Assembly: GCA_020724025.1 (NCBI GenBank)
Contig: DYHU01000194.1
Coordinates: forward strand, 1-7,458
Length of the DNA stretch: 7,458 nt
Reading direction: 5' to 3'
Origin: Syntrophorhabdus sp.
GTDB lineage: Bacteria > Desulfobacterota > BSN033 > UBA1163
Below, one piece after another: positions 1 to 6,785 of this stretch (within the stretch, counting starts at the first letter, position 1; the number at the start of each line of letters is the position of its first letter). The position numbers were made by a program, and so were the translations under genes. The notes beneath the pieces are model-generated. The model saw only the letters and a program-made list of their open reading frames with translations, was not told the origin of the DNA and ran no database searches.

Positions 1-1094
1 AGCACATCTTTAACCTGCTCTTTGATGGATTTGGGCAACCAGACGATCCTTTTCAGGCCTCCGTCCGTCTTTAGAAATTTTTTCGATCTCATATAGGAGA
101 TCGCCATACCCAACATTCCCTCATTCTGCCTTCCGCCCGAGGCTTCTCCTGCAATCCCTGAAAACTTCTGGCCGTTGACTGCCTCACCGAGAAAATCCCG
201 ATGGACAATACCAAAGGCATCGACCTCCGGAATGTAGAAGCAGATGGCCTGGAAGCATCCGCAGGAGGTATGGGGGTTTTCCAGCGCGCTATGGAGGCAG
301 AAGACGCTGTTTGCCCCGAGGGACTTCTCTGCCACGATGGCATTGACCCCTGAATAGATAAACTTCTCTGCATCCAGGAGATCCCCTTTCTGAACGGCGA
401 ATTGTGGACCTTCAGGGTCCATTTTATAAGCGGCCCTTCCATCGAACCAGTTAATGGCCCCGCAAAGGGAGACTCTCTCCGGAGTAACGACGCAGACATG
501 GGTGGGCGCAAAGGATTGGCACAGCGAGCATCCGTAGAACTCATCCACTTCCTCTTCGGTGATCCCCTTCAATCGGTCATCCCTCTCCTTGTATACCTTC
601 CGCGCTTCAAGGACCTCTTTCTGAACTTTTTCGGGATCGGTGATGAAGGTGATTTGAATCTTTTCGATGATGGAGAGTTCGTTTTTATAAAGCATGACGA
701 GAATCTTTCCAATCTCCTCGAGGGAGTTGAGGCCCTTTTTAAAACTGTCTTTGTGGAGTCTCATCCAGATCTCGTCCCTCTGGGCCATGTGCCAGAAGCC
801 TTCAATATAATTGATGTACATGTGAACGCGGCGCTCAAAGACAGGCTCCATATCTTTTTCCAACTGCTCACCCGCCACTAAGATCTTGATAAAGATGGGA
901 ATGGATGCCCCCTCTTCAAAATCCTTGATGTCCTTTCCGATGATTTCCACCTTCTCGTCTTCCACTTCGCCGGCAGGTTTGACGGTGACCCATTCCGCTT
1001 TGAACTTATGCTTCGGTCCCCCGAATTCGATTTGAAAATCTTCCTTCCTCACGGTTTCACCTTCATACTGGGGTCCTACATCGACTGAAAACAT
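1..1094 (-). CDS. cdhC: Acetyl-CoA synthase, short archaeal-type (CdhC/AcsB), 3' end outside window
   Basis: Acetyl-CoA synthase joins a corrinoid-borne methyl group, CO and CoA at the Ni-Ni-[4Fe-4S] A-cluster. I translated 364 codons from the ATG at 1094; no stop occurs before the window edge, so the C-terminus is missing. The A-cluster cysteines are C189, C192, C201 and C211, within CSLCQSFAPTHVC and LCGAINWFDGR. The distal-nickel CGC motif is C278-G279-C280. The spacings (3, 9, 10 and 67) equal those of Moorella AcsB C506/509/518/528/595 as I recall them. F195 matches the Phe beside the A-cluster. The offset of about 317 residues means the Moorella N-terminal CODH-docking domain is absent, as in archaeal CdhC. 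The start is fixed by AAAGGAGG at 1101-1108, 6 nt from the ATG. The gene follows cdhB after 44 bp in the same operon. Identity is very secure; the choice of name cdhC over acsB reflects the short form. Confidence 0.97.
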   Translation of the reverse strand, partial: MFSVDVGPQYEGETVRKEDFQIEFGGPKHKFKAEWVTVKPAGEVEDEKVEIIGKDIKDFEEGASIPIFIKILVAGEQLEKDMEPVFERRVHMYINYIEGFWHMAQRDEIWMRLHKDSFKKGLNSLEEIGKILVMLYKNELSIIEKIQITFITDPEKVQKEVLEARKVYKERDDRLKGITEEEVDEFYGCSLCQSFAPTHVCVVTPERVSLCGAINWFDGRAAYKMDPEGPQFAVQKGDLLDAEKFIYSGVNAIVAEKSLGANSVFCLHSALENPHTSCGCFQAICFYIPEVDAFGIVHRDFLGEAVNGQKFSGIAGEASGGRQNEGMLGMAISYMRSKKFLKTDGGLKRIVWLPKSIKEQVKDV

Positions 1095-1138
1095 GTTATT
1101 CCTCCTTTCATATTTGAGACTTAAATTCTTATTTACGG

Positions 1139-1675
1139 TTAGGATTTCAAACTCTGGATCAAACCATCCAGATACTCCTTCCATTTATCAGCCTTCAGAT
1201 TGGCAAGGGAGAAACTGGCATGGGGATAAACATAGGGACAGAGGGTGATCGTTTTCAAATGGGTGGCATAGTGTTTCAACGTGGAGAGCCCCTGGTTTCC
1301 AAAGTCCGTCCTCATCCCCAAAAACATCACCACGTCATGGTTGCCCTGCTTCTTGACTCCCTTCCAGTCGGGGTCCTTTAAATGATTGATGATCTCGACG
1401 GCATCATAAGCCGAATCCGGAACCACACCGAGTTCAAGCAGTTTCTTCTTTGTGTGGGCTGTTGCACAAATAGCTGCGCCAAGGGTTTTCGCAATATCGA
1501 CGCCGTATTCAACGGCCAGCTTTCCCCCCAGATCGATGTCGAGACATCTCGGTCCAAAGATGAGCAGAGGTCTCTCTGCCTTCTTGATGATTTTTCCAAG
1601 AGCCTGAGGATCTTCGATGACCCGGCATCCCTTCAATCCCGTTAAGACATTGACATAATGTAATGGTAAGCTCAT
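1139..1675 (-). CDS. cdhB: CO dehydrogenase/acetyl-CoA synthase epsilon subunit (CdhB)
   Basis: This is the small epsilon subunit that pairs with CdhA in the archaeal-type alpha2-epsilon2 CO dehydrogenase. The family has a Rossmann-like fold related to the DHS/FAD-binding class; its exact role (possibly electron transfer or stabilisation) is unsettled. The protein is 178 residues, the usual size. Recognisable parts are the N-terminal segment LPLHYVNVLTGLKGCRVI, a first strand-loop RPLLIFGPRC (35-44), GVDIAKTLGAAICATAHTK (58-76) and a C-terminal part with FLGMRTDFGNQGLSTLKHY (118-136). I chose the ATG at 1675 because GGAGGAG lies 5 nt upstream and the protein then begins like known family members. 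The frame stays open up to 1744, but those 23 extra codons come from repeat DNA. It sits between the DUF166 gene and cdhC. Bacterial Moorella-type CODH/ACS operons lack this subunit, so it marks the complex as archaeal-type. Confidence 0.92.
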   Translation of the reverse strand: MSLPLHYVNVLTGLKGCRVIEDPQALGKIIKKAERPLLIFGPRCLDIDLGGKLAVEYGVDIAKTLGAAICATAHTKKKLLELGVVPDSAYDAVEIINHLKDPDWKGVKKQGNHDVVMFLGMRTDFGNQGLSTLKHYATHLKTITLCPYVYPHASFSLANLKADKWKEYLDGLIQSLKS

Positions 1676-1680
1676 TTTTT

Positions 1681-1687
1681 CTCCTCC
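1681..1687 (-). promoter_or_regulatory. Ribosome binding site of cdhB
   Basis: On the minus strand this reads GGAGGAG, followed by five A residues and the ATG at 1675. No comparable site precedes the upstream in-frame ATG at 1744, so this site decides the start. Confidence 0.85.
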
Positions 1688-1695
1688 ATTTTTTT

Positions 1696-1767
1696 GTGAA
1701 TCGTGAAGGGTGAATGGTGAATCGTGGAAGATGTTACGAATCACGAGTCACGAATCACGAATCACCG
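1696..1767. repeat. Tandem heptamer and imperfect inverted repeat between the DUF166 gene and cdhB
   Basis: Four contiguous heptamers, GAATCAC, GAGTCAC, GAATCAC, GAATCAC, occupy 1738-1765 on the plus strand. Facing them are two copies of GTGAATCGTG at 1696-1705 and 1717-1726, 21 bp apart. The two sides can pair with one central mismatch per nine bases, so the intercistronic RNA could form a hairpin. The TGA stop of the DUF166 gene (1762-1764) lies inside the last heptamer, so the repeat has grown up to or into the gene end. Such short GATTCGTGA-like runs are common intergenic filler in some environmental bacterial genomes. No function can be assigned. Confidence 0.8.
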
Positions 1768-2448
1768 TTTTTTAATCGCCTCATCCACAGCAAGCTTGAC
1801 CTGTAAGCCCGCGTGGTGCATCAGCGTATCCCCCAACTCCGCATCCATGACCATGGTGGCCATGCAGGGATGGTTGTGATGTAGGATACCCGAACTTTCC
1901 ACGGCGTCCTTCATGTGCGTTCCTATTAGATGTTCGGCCACATACCGTGTATTTCCGCAGGGAGCATCCCTGATGACCTTCACCTCTTTCACCTTCTCTT
2001 TCTCAAACTCGATCTCCACTTCCGGCCTGCCGAAATATTTAACGAATTCGAGGATCAGATCATTCTTCGACATCTTCTCCGATAAGGTGCAGAAGGTCAT
2101 CGGATGAAGAAATTCAATTCCTTCTTTTTCAAGTTTCTTTTTAAGCTGTCTGGCCAGCCCAGGGGTCAGGTGGGCCTTATTATCGATAGGGGCGATCACT
2201 GCACGGGCTCCGATCTCCTTGATGAAGAAAGGAATGATTTCGGCAACGACCGGATGCTCCTGAACAGACAGGAGAAGGTCGCAGGTTGGAAGACCCTGAG
2301 GGAGGTAGTCGGAAAGTTCCTCAACAAAAGTAGGGATTTTCTTCGTATAATGATATCCCATAACCTCCCAACCTCCGGGAGCATGTTTACCGATATTGTC
2401 CCAGAACCTCTTGCCGTAGTCTCCTTCATAAAGGATGAGCACTTTCAT
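1762..2448 (-). CDS. DUF166-family protein of unknown function within the CODH/ACS operon
   Basis: This 228-residue protein resembles the DUF166 (PF02593) family, judged mainly by the DAPCGNTRYVAEHLIGT (161-177) and HHNHPCMATMVMDAELGD (190-207) segments. Members are sometimes auto-labelled thymidylate synthase in archaea, but I see no classical ThyA or ThyX motif. The N-terminus MKVLILYEGDYGKRFWDNI suggests a Rossmann-like first strand. A second conserved-looking stretch is AVIAPIDNKAHLTPGLARQL (83-102). There is no signal peptide or membrane segment, so it is cytoplasmic. Cysteines are C56, C120, C164 and C195, with a His-rich C-terminal region (H190, H191, H193, H211, H212), which could bind metal; that is inference. 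Its ATG overlaps the cdhA stop (ATGA, 2445-2448) and cdhB follows 86 bp later, so it is probably translationally coupled to CODH synthesis. A role in assembly, maturation or regulation of CODH/ACS is plausible but unproven. Confidence 0.78.
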   Translation of the reverse strand: MKVLILYEGDYGKRFWDNIGKHAPGGWEVMGYHYTKKIPTFVEELSDYLPQGLPTCDLLLSVQEHPVVAEIIPFFIKEIGARAVIAPIDNKAHLTPGLARQLKKKLEKEGIEFLHPMTFCTLSEKMSKNDLILEFVKYFGRPEVEIEFEKEKVKEVKVIRDAPCGNTRYVAEHLIGTHMKDAVESSGILHHNHPCMATMVMDAELGDTLMHHAGLQVKLAVDEAIKKR

Positions 2449-4742
2449 TTGACCACCGCATCAATCGGGATATTGCTTTCGTAAGTGCCGATCAGCGTGG
2501 GCAGGGTCAACAGAGGTTTCGGTTTCCACCCGACACTCTTGAGGTATTCAACGACCTCCTTCTTGTAGACGATCGGGATGTCCTTGTCATTTCTGACAAA
2601 ATTTTGGAGGTCATCCGGAAGGCTTCCCATATGCTGTTTGTAAAGGGAGATATAGTGATTCAGTTTAAGCTGTCTTCCCTGAGCAGTATCGTTCTTCCGG
2701 ATGCAGAGCTTTGCCATGGTGATGATGGCCCTCTCTTTGCTCTCCACCGCGATGGACAGATGCTCCGGAGAAGGCTCTTCTGTATTGACCAGTTCCTTCT
2801 TCCTCCCATCCATCACCGTCCAGTCATCCTCCTCTTTCCGGGAAAGGTAGAGTCTTCGATATTTAGCCGAATGGGGACCGAGGACCACGGGGATTCCCAT
2901 TCGATTGCATCCTGTTCCGATAGCGAAGGCTTTCTGTGAATAGGCGCCCCAGGCCAGGCCAACCGCTCCAACCCGGTTAAGGATATAGTCGGCAATGACT
3001 TCGTAGTTTGCCCGCAGGGGTAACTTGGCAAAGATGTTGGCCACTTTCATGGCGGCTCCGGTGATATGGGCATTGGCCACACAGCTCCCCACATTCAAAA
3101 CCCCGCCCGCATCGAAGTCGGGTTTAAATTTTTCATAGATCGTCTTTCCTTCGGTATCCTTCTTATACCCTGCGGCCATGGCCGCACAACCAGAGAGCAC
3201 AACAATATATTTTCGTTTGGCAAACTCTTCGGCAATCTCTACGATCTCTTCAATCTCCTCCGGGTAATTGGAGCAGCCGACAATGGCGATGATACCGGGG
3301 ATCGTTCCTAAAACAATGGGCGCCCCTACTTTTCTTATCTCCACGTCCTGAATGGGGCCTCTTCCTACCCTTACATTATAAGTGTCCCAGGAGGCTGCGG
3401 CCTGCATGATCGTGATAATGGGAATGCTTTTGGGGCACTCCTGTTCGCATTTTCCGCAGCCGATACATTTTGCAAAGAGGTCAGCCATCTTCTCAAATTT
3501 GCCATCCCTGACATCTGCTGTGGCCTCGGAGATATTGAGAAGGTTGGGACAGACCCGATCACAGAGAGCACATTTCTTGCACTCCTTGGCCAGTTCCTGC
3601 GCCTTCTCTTTCGTGGTGATCTCTTTCTTTCTGCCCCTGGCCACGATGGGAAGGACCTTTGCCGCCACTTCTCCTGCTTTATCCACGTCGCGGATGAGCA
3701 CCTGTTTTCCCTCCTGGGTGATCATCCGGACGATCTCATCGACCTCCTTGTGGGTCACATCATCGAGGCCGTAACTGATCTTGTCCGAGGTGGCGATGAG
3801 AGCGCTTCCTGCGGCTTTGGCCAAGTCAGGGATATCACACCGGACACATTGTTCATCCGTTAGAACCAGGTCTGCGATCCCGGTTCTCAGAAAGAACATC
3901 TGTTTTGAGAGAGGTCCGATGATCTTGGCTTTGTTCGAATAGCGGATGTTGTCATGGGCTGTGCAGCAGATCCCTGTGACTTCCACCTGGTCGTAGATTC
4001 CCATCTTCGTGAGTTCATCAATCATCACCGTGGCGACTGCCGCATTATGGCCCACACAGGTGACGACCGGTTTTGACTTGTCCACTGCTCCCCATCCCAG
4101 AGCGGCAAGGGGAGTTTCTGCGACTGAGGTTGGGAACTTAAACCCTATGGTCTGGGCGATGTCCGCGACCTCCATGGCCACATGATCGAGCATGCCGATA
4201 TGAAGCGATTTCGATTCGAAATCGATGTCGTTTCCCTCCTGGCCCATATGGGTGGCTGAGACACCGTGAATGATCCCTCTTTCCACATATTCGATACCCT
4301 TTCTGAGATCTCCAAGAGTCTCAGGTTTAAGACCCATGACCGTCCTCATATGGGGGGCTTCCACTGCCACCTGGCCCCCTAAATCGATCTTATAGTCCTC
4401 ACCGTATTTCTCGATCAGGTAATCCACCAGATGGCGACCATGGGCTCCGTGGGCTGAGCAACCCATCAAAGAGAACATCAGCCCCCATCTTCCCTGCTGG
4501 CCGGAAATGTTGATCCCGCAGGCCCCTTTTTTGTCCTCTGTTAAATCACATTTTCCAAAGGTGCAGAAACAGCAAAGGTCACAGAAGGGAGCATAGAAGG
4601 GTTTATAGGTCTTCATCAGCCTCCTGTCCCAACGCCGCAAATCGGATATTTCCGGCATCGGGGTGGGGCCGACCGGTTCCCAGTTATCTTCTGCCCTGAT
4701 AATCTTGTTGATCTCCTGATTCTTGATCTTTCCTTTACTCAT
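2445..4742 (-). CDS. cdhA: CO dehydrogenase catalytic subunit, archaeal-type (CdhA, alpha subunit)
   Basis: CdhA interconverts CO2 and CO at the Ni-Fe-S C-cluster. At 765 residues it has the normal length of the archaeal ACDS alpha subunit, longer than bacterial AcsA/CooS. Near the N-terminus the Cys-rich segment CDLCCFCTFGKCDL...GACGI (C54, C57, C58, C60, C65, C75) carries the B- and D-cluster ligands. By analogy with CooS, the C-cluster ligands are H232 (VGHN), C260 (GICCTA), C299 (EQC), C490 (VGCSN), C519 (SGCAA) and C554 (GSCVAN); all are present. Two ferredoxin-like motifs, C388/C391/C394/C398 and C426/C429/C432/C436, form the extra E and F clusters typical of CdhA and absent from bacterial AcsA. 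The SD AAAGGAG at 4749-4755 lies 6 nt from the ATG and overlaps the acsD stop by one base, so translation is probably coupled to acsD. The end overlaps the DUF166 gene by 4 bp. The product should be active. Confidence 0.97.
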   Translation of the reverse strand: MSKGKIKNQEINKIIRAEDNWEPVGPTPMPEISDLRRWDRRLMKTYKPFYAPFCDLCCFCTFGKCDLTEDKKGACGINISGQQGRWGLMFSLMGCSAHGAHGRHLVDYLIEKYGEDYKIDLGGQVAVEAPHMRTVMGLKPETLGDLRKGIEYVERGIIHGVSATHMGQEGNDIDFESKSLHIGMLDHVAMEVADIAQTIGFKFPTSVAETPLAALGWGAVDKSKPVVTCVGHNAAVATVMIDELTKMGIYDQVEVTGICCTAHDNIRYSNKAKIIGPLSKQMFFLRTGIADLVLTDEQCVRCDIPDLAKAAGSALIATSDKISYGLDDVTHKEVDEIVRMITQEGKQVLIRDVDKAGEVAAKVLPIVARGRKKEITTKEKAQELAKECKKCALCDRVCPNLLNISEATADVRDGKFEKMADLFAKCIGCGKCEQECPKSIPIITIMQAAASWDTYNVRVGRGPIQDVEIRKVGAPIVLGTIPGIIAIVGCSNYPEEIEEIVEIAEEFAKRKYIVVLSGCAAMAAGYKKDTEGKTIYEKFKPDFDAGGVLNVGSCVANAHITGAAMKVANIFAKLPLRANYEVIADYILNRVGAVGLAWGAYSQKAFAIGTGCNRMGIPVVLGPHSAKYRRLYLSRKEEDDWTVMDGRKKELVNTEEPSPEHLSIAVESKERAIITMAKLCIRKNDTAQGRQLKLNHYISLYKQHMGSLPDDLQNFVRNDKDIPIVYKKEVVEYLKSVGWKPKPLLTLPTLIGTYESNIPIDAVVK

Positions 4743-4754
4743 GGGCTACTCCTT

Positions 4755-5648
4755 TCAAGAAATTAATTTTTTTACCAGTTTCAAACTCTCCGGATGACGC
4801 ATGATCACAAGGTTTGCGCCCGCCAAAACCAGGGTGAATGCGGTCAGGGCTTCCCAAAGTATTCCCTGAGTTTTATCTTCCTTGGCCTCCTTGGTCTTCC
4901 AGCAGTCCTTTCCGATATTGGCAACCATAGGAGCCTTCATCATCTCGTCATTATGAATGACCGCCACCTGCTTGACCCGCTCCATGATCGAGAAGGAGTA
5001 GTCAATCCCATAACCGATGGCTGCGGATAATGGGTCGATGACGACCCGTTCTTTTGGAAAGAACTTGGCGAGCTTCACGTTGAGTTCCTTGCAGAGATTG
5101 ATGTCGAGGGGGCTCTGGGGGATGATGCTGTGTCCTCCCTCCAGGGCGGCCTTGGCGATTTCCTCGTAGTTCTCCTTCACCAGGGGACCGAGGAGGAGAT
5201 TTTTACCTGTGCAGACTTTTGCGATCTCCACCAGCGCTTTGGCATCTTTGTCCTTATCTCCAATCCCCATCACAATGAGAGGAACAGCGATCTGATCAGC
5301 GATCTTCTTAACATTTTCAGCGATTTTGGTTGCATCAGAGTTATCACTGTCAAGGCTCGCCAGATAGAGAGAGATGAGGTCCGCTCCGAACTGTTTGACG
5401 CATTTATTCGCCCAGGCGATCGGGTCGGAGAGAACATCCGCATAAGAGGAGCGGAGGTGTTCCGGCCAGCCTTCGGGAGGGGCATCGAAAACCTCGAGAG
5501 CAAATCTAACCGGGGCTCCCACCTGTCCTTCAAATCCATGGAAGGGAAGGGTTTTTTCTCCCCCTATTTTAATCTTTTTTCCTTCAGGGCCAATAGCCAC
5601 CTCTTTAATTTCACCTTTATAGGGTTCAAAAAAGTCACTTGATTGCAT
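4755..5648 (-). CDS. acsD: Corrinoid iron-sulfur protein small subunit (AcsD/CdhD delta)
   Basis: This is the TIM-barrel small subunit of the corrinoid iron-sulfur protein. With the large subunit AcsC/CdhE it accepts the methyl group from AcsE and delivers it to acetyl-CoA synthase. The 297-residue protein contains the family signature IDPLSAAIGYGIDYSFSIME (204-223) and barrel strands such as ADLISLYLAS (89-98), VPLIVMGIGD (122-131) and ALTAFTLVLAGANLVIMRHP (267-286). I took the start at 5648 because AAGGAGG sits 5 nt upstream and MQSSDFFEPYKGEIKE looks like the natural N-terminus. The frame is open to 5804, but those 52 codons are translated G/C-rich repeat (TPTLTLPHQGGG) and are not expected to be real. 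cdhA follows after 12 bp. The partner gene acsC, usually adjacent in acetogens, is not in this window. Function is confident. Confidence 0.94.
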   Translation of the reverse strand: MQSSDFFEPYKGEIKEVAIGPEGKKIKIGGEKTLPFHGFEGQVGAPVRFALEVFDAPPEGWPEHLRSSYADVLSDPIAWANKCVKQFGADLISLYLASLDSDNSDATKIAENVKKIADQIAVPLIVMGIGDKDKDAKALVEIAKVCTGKNLLLGPLVKENYEEIAKAALEGGHSIIPQSPLDINLCKELNVKLAKFFPKERVVIDPLSAAIGYGIDYSFSIMERVKQVAVIHNDEMMKAPMVANIGKDCWKTKEAKEDKTQGILWEALTAFTLVLAGANLVIMRHPESLKLVKKLIS

Positions 5649-5653
5649 AAAAA

Positions 5654-5660
5654 CCTCCTT
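5654..5660 (-). promoter_or_regulatory. Ribosome binding site of acsD
   Basis: On the minus strand AAGGAGG is followed by five bases and the ATG at 5648. It supports the internal start and rejects the longer frame that begins at 5804 within repeat DNA. Confidence 0.88.
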
Positions 5661-5682
5661 TGTTAAAATAATTAGGAATGAC

Positions 5683-5885
5683 ACGAATGGGACCGAAACT
5701 TTCGGATATAAAATCGACAAATACCTCCCTCCCCCTTGATGGGGGAGGGTAAGGGTGGGGGTGAAAAGTTTTAACTTCCCCCTCCCCTTAATCCCCTCCC
5801 GCAAGCCCGCCCCGCTTCGCGGAGCGAGGCCGGTGGGGAGGGGAGATATTTGGGATATTTATCAGAGATTTCCGGTCTCATTCGT
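5683..5885. repeat. Composite inverted-repeat element with G/C-rich core, MITE-like
   Basis: This element fills most of the 250-bp gap between acsE and acsD. Its outer arms (5683-5730 and 5839-5885) are imperfect inverted copies: both begin ACGAATG when read inward, and I count 21 matches in the first 26 positions. The core holds several hairpins: CCCTCCCCC/GGGGGAGGG (5727-5735 with 5741-5749, loop TTGAT), CCCCTCCC/GGGAGGGG (5793-5800 with 5836-5843), and a short CGCT/AGCG hairpin at 5814-5827. Base composition is very unlike the flanking genes. There is no ORF of its own, and I saw no clear target-site duplication. In the acsE-acsD transcript it would fold strongly and could affect mRNA stability or read-through; that is inference. 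It may equally be an inert dispersed repeat. Confidence 0.72.
5741..5761 (+). other. Potential G-quadruplex motif
   Basis: The plus strand, which is the template strand for this operon, has four G-runs (5741-5745, 5747-5749, 5753-5755, 5757-5761) separated by loops of 1, 3 and 1 bases. This fits the G3+N1-7 pattern. It lies inside the composite repeat upstream of acsD. Folding in vivo is not shown by sequence alone. Confidence 0.6.
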
Positions 5886-5898
5886 TATATTCGTGTTA

Positions 5899-6771
5899 TT
5901 ATGTTTCCAGCCAGGAATGGGAGTAGAGTGACCTTCCCATGAGCACATTGACCGTCTTCACAATATCAGCCTCTTTTTTGGGAAGGTTGGAGGTGTCCAC
6001 TTCTTCATCCATGGCCCTGTAGATCAAATTCTTGATGTCCTGCAATCCTCCCCTCATCAGCGATACCAGTTCTTCGTCGAAGCTGTCCACGATGGCGGAA
6101 AAACAATTAAATCTTTCAAGCATCACCAGGCAGACACGGTTCAATATGGGTCTTAAGTGCTCCGGGGTGCCGTTGGAGAGATTGGAAAGGCCCAGAGTGG
6201 ATTTGGCGCCCGGGCAGATATCCTGAAGGATCTTGATAAACTCAAAAAGCTCCACGACCTGAGGCTGGTCTACGGAGATAGGCATCATGATGGGGTCAAC
6301 CCATATCCTTTCGTTGGGGATTCCGATCTCGTTGGCATAGGCGACCGTCTCCATAATGGCCTCTGCCCTCGATGAAGAATCGGTTGGTATTCCCGCATCG
6401 ATCAGAACAGAGAGGACGACATCACAATTGTACTTAGCGGCCAGGGGAAGCATCTTCTCCTTGCTCTCCTGTTTGCCTGATGCGGAATTGATCAAAGGAG
6501 GGATTTTGCATACGGAGAGGCCTGCCTCCATGGCAACCGGATTGGTTGTATCCAGCGAGAGGGGTTTATTGACCACCTCCTGGATGGCTCCTGCAAGCCA
6601 TTTCATCACATCCGGGTCTTTTCTTGCGGGACCGATATTAAGATCGATGTAGTCAGCCCCTGCCTTGGCCTGTTTGATGGCAAGTTCCTGTAATGGTTTT
6701 TCATCTCTTTCCTTGATTGCGTCTGACACGACTTTTGACAAAATATGAATGTTTTCACCTATCAGTATCAT
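5899..6771 (-). CDS. acsE: Methyltetrahydrofolate:corrinoid iron-sulfur protein methyltransferase (AcsE)
   Basis: AcsE transfers the methyl group of 5-methyltetrahydrofolate to the cobalt of the corrinoid iron-sulfur protein, linking the methyl and carbonyl branches. The 290-residue protein is a pterin-binding TIM barrel. Visible motifs are GADYIDLNIGPAR (38-50), SLDTTNP with D74, INSASG with N95, WVDP with D159 and GLSNLSNG with N197. These align with Moorella AcsE D75, N96, D160 and N199, which position the pterin and N5. The C-terminus MGRSLYSHSW matches the family end, but roughly 30 extra residues (about 240-271, charged) precede it compared with the 262-residue Moorella enzyme as I remember it. 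SD AAAGGAGG (6778-6785) is 6 nt from the ATG. The gene ends TAATAA. It heads the operon directly after the leader element and candidate promoter. Archaea use tetrahydromethanopterin and different transfer proteins, so this gene points to a bacterium. Confidence 0.94.
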   Translation of the reverse strand: MILIGENIHILSKVVSDAIKERDEKPLQELAIKQAKAGADYIDLNIGPARKDPDVMKWLAGAIQEVVNKPLSLDTTNPVAMEAGLSVCKIPPLINSASGKQESKEKMLPLAAKYNCDVVLSVLIDAGIPTDSSSRAEAIMETVAYANEIGIPNERIWVDPIMMPISVDQPQVVELFEFIKILQDICPGAKSTLGLSNLSNGTPEHLRPILNRVCLVMLERFNCFSAIVDSFDEELVSLMRGGLQDIKNLIYRAMDEEVDTSNLPKKEADIVKTVNVLMGRSLYSHSWLET

Positions 6772-6785
6772 GATCCCCCTCCTTT

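Noticed and set aside
89..544. Open frame of 151 codons on the minus strand
   Set aside because: It is out of frame with the continuous cdhC frame that carries the A-cluster motifs; its translation shows no family features.
402..881. Open frame of 159 codons on the plus strand
   Set aside because: It is antisense to cdhC, has no SD and reads as a shadow of a strongly coding minus strand.
1676..1744. 23-codon N-terminal extension of cdhB
   Set aside because: It derives from the heptamer repeat region; the GGAGGAG site places the start at 1675.
1696..1767. Possible CRISPR array
   Set aside because: Units are 7 bp and contiguous, without spacers of uniform length, so this is a simple tandem repeat.
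5130..5642. Open frame of 170 codons on the plus strand
   Set aside because: It is antisense to acsD, with no RBS and no recognisable domain.
5649..5804. 52-codon N-terminal extension of acsD
   Set aside because: It is translated G/C-rich repeat with no SD at 5804; a strong SD marks the start at 5648.
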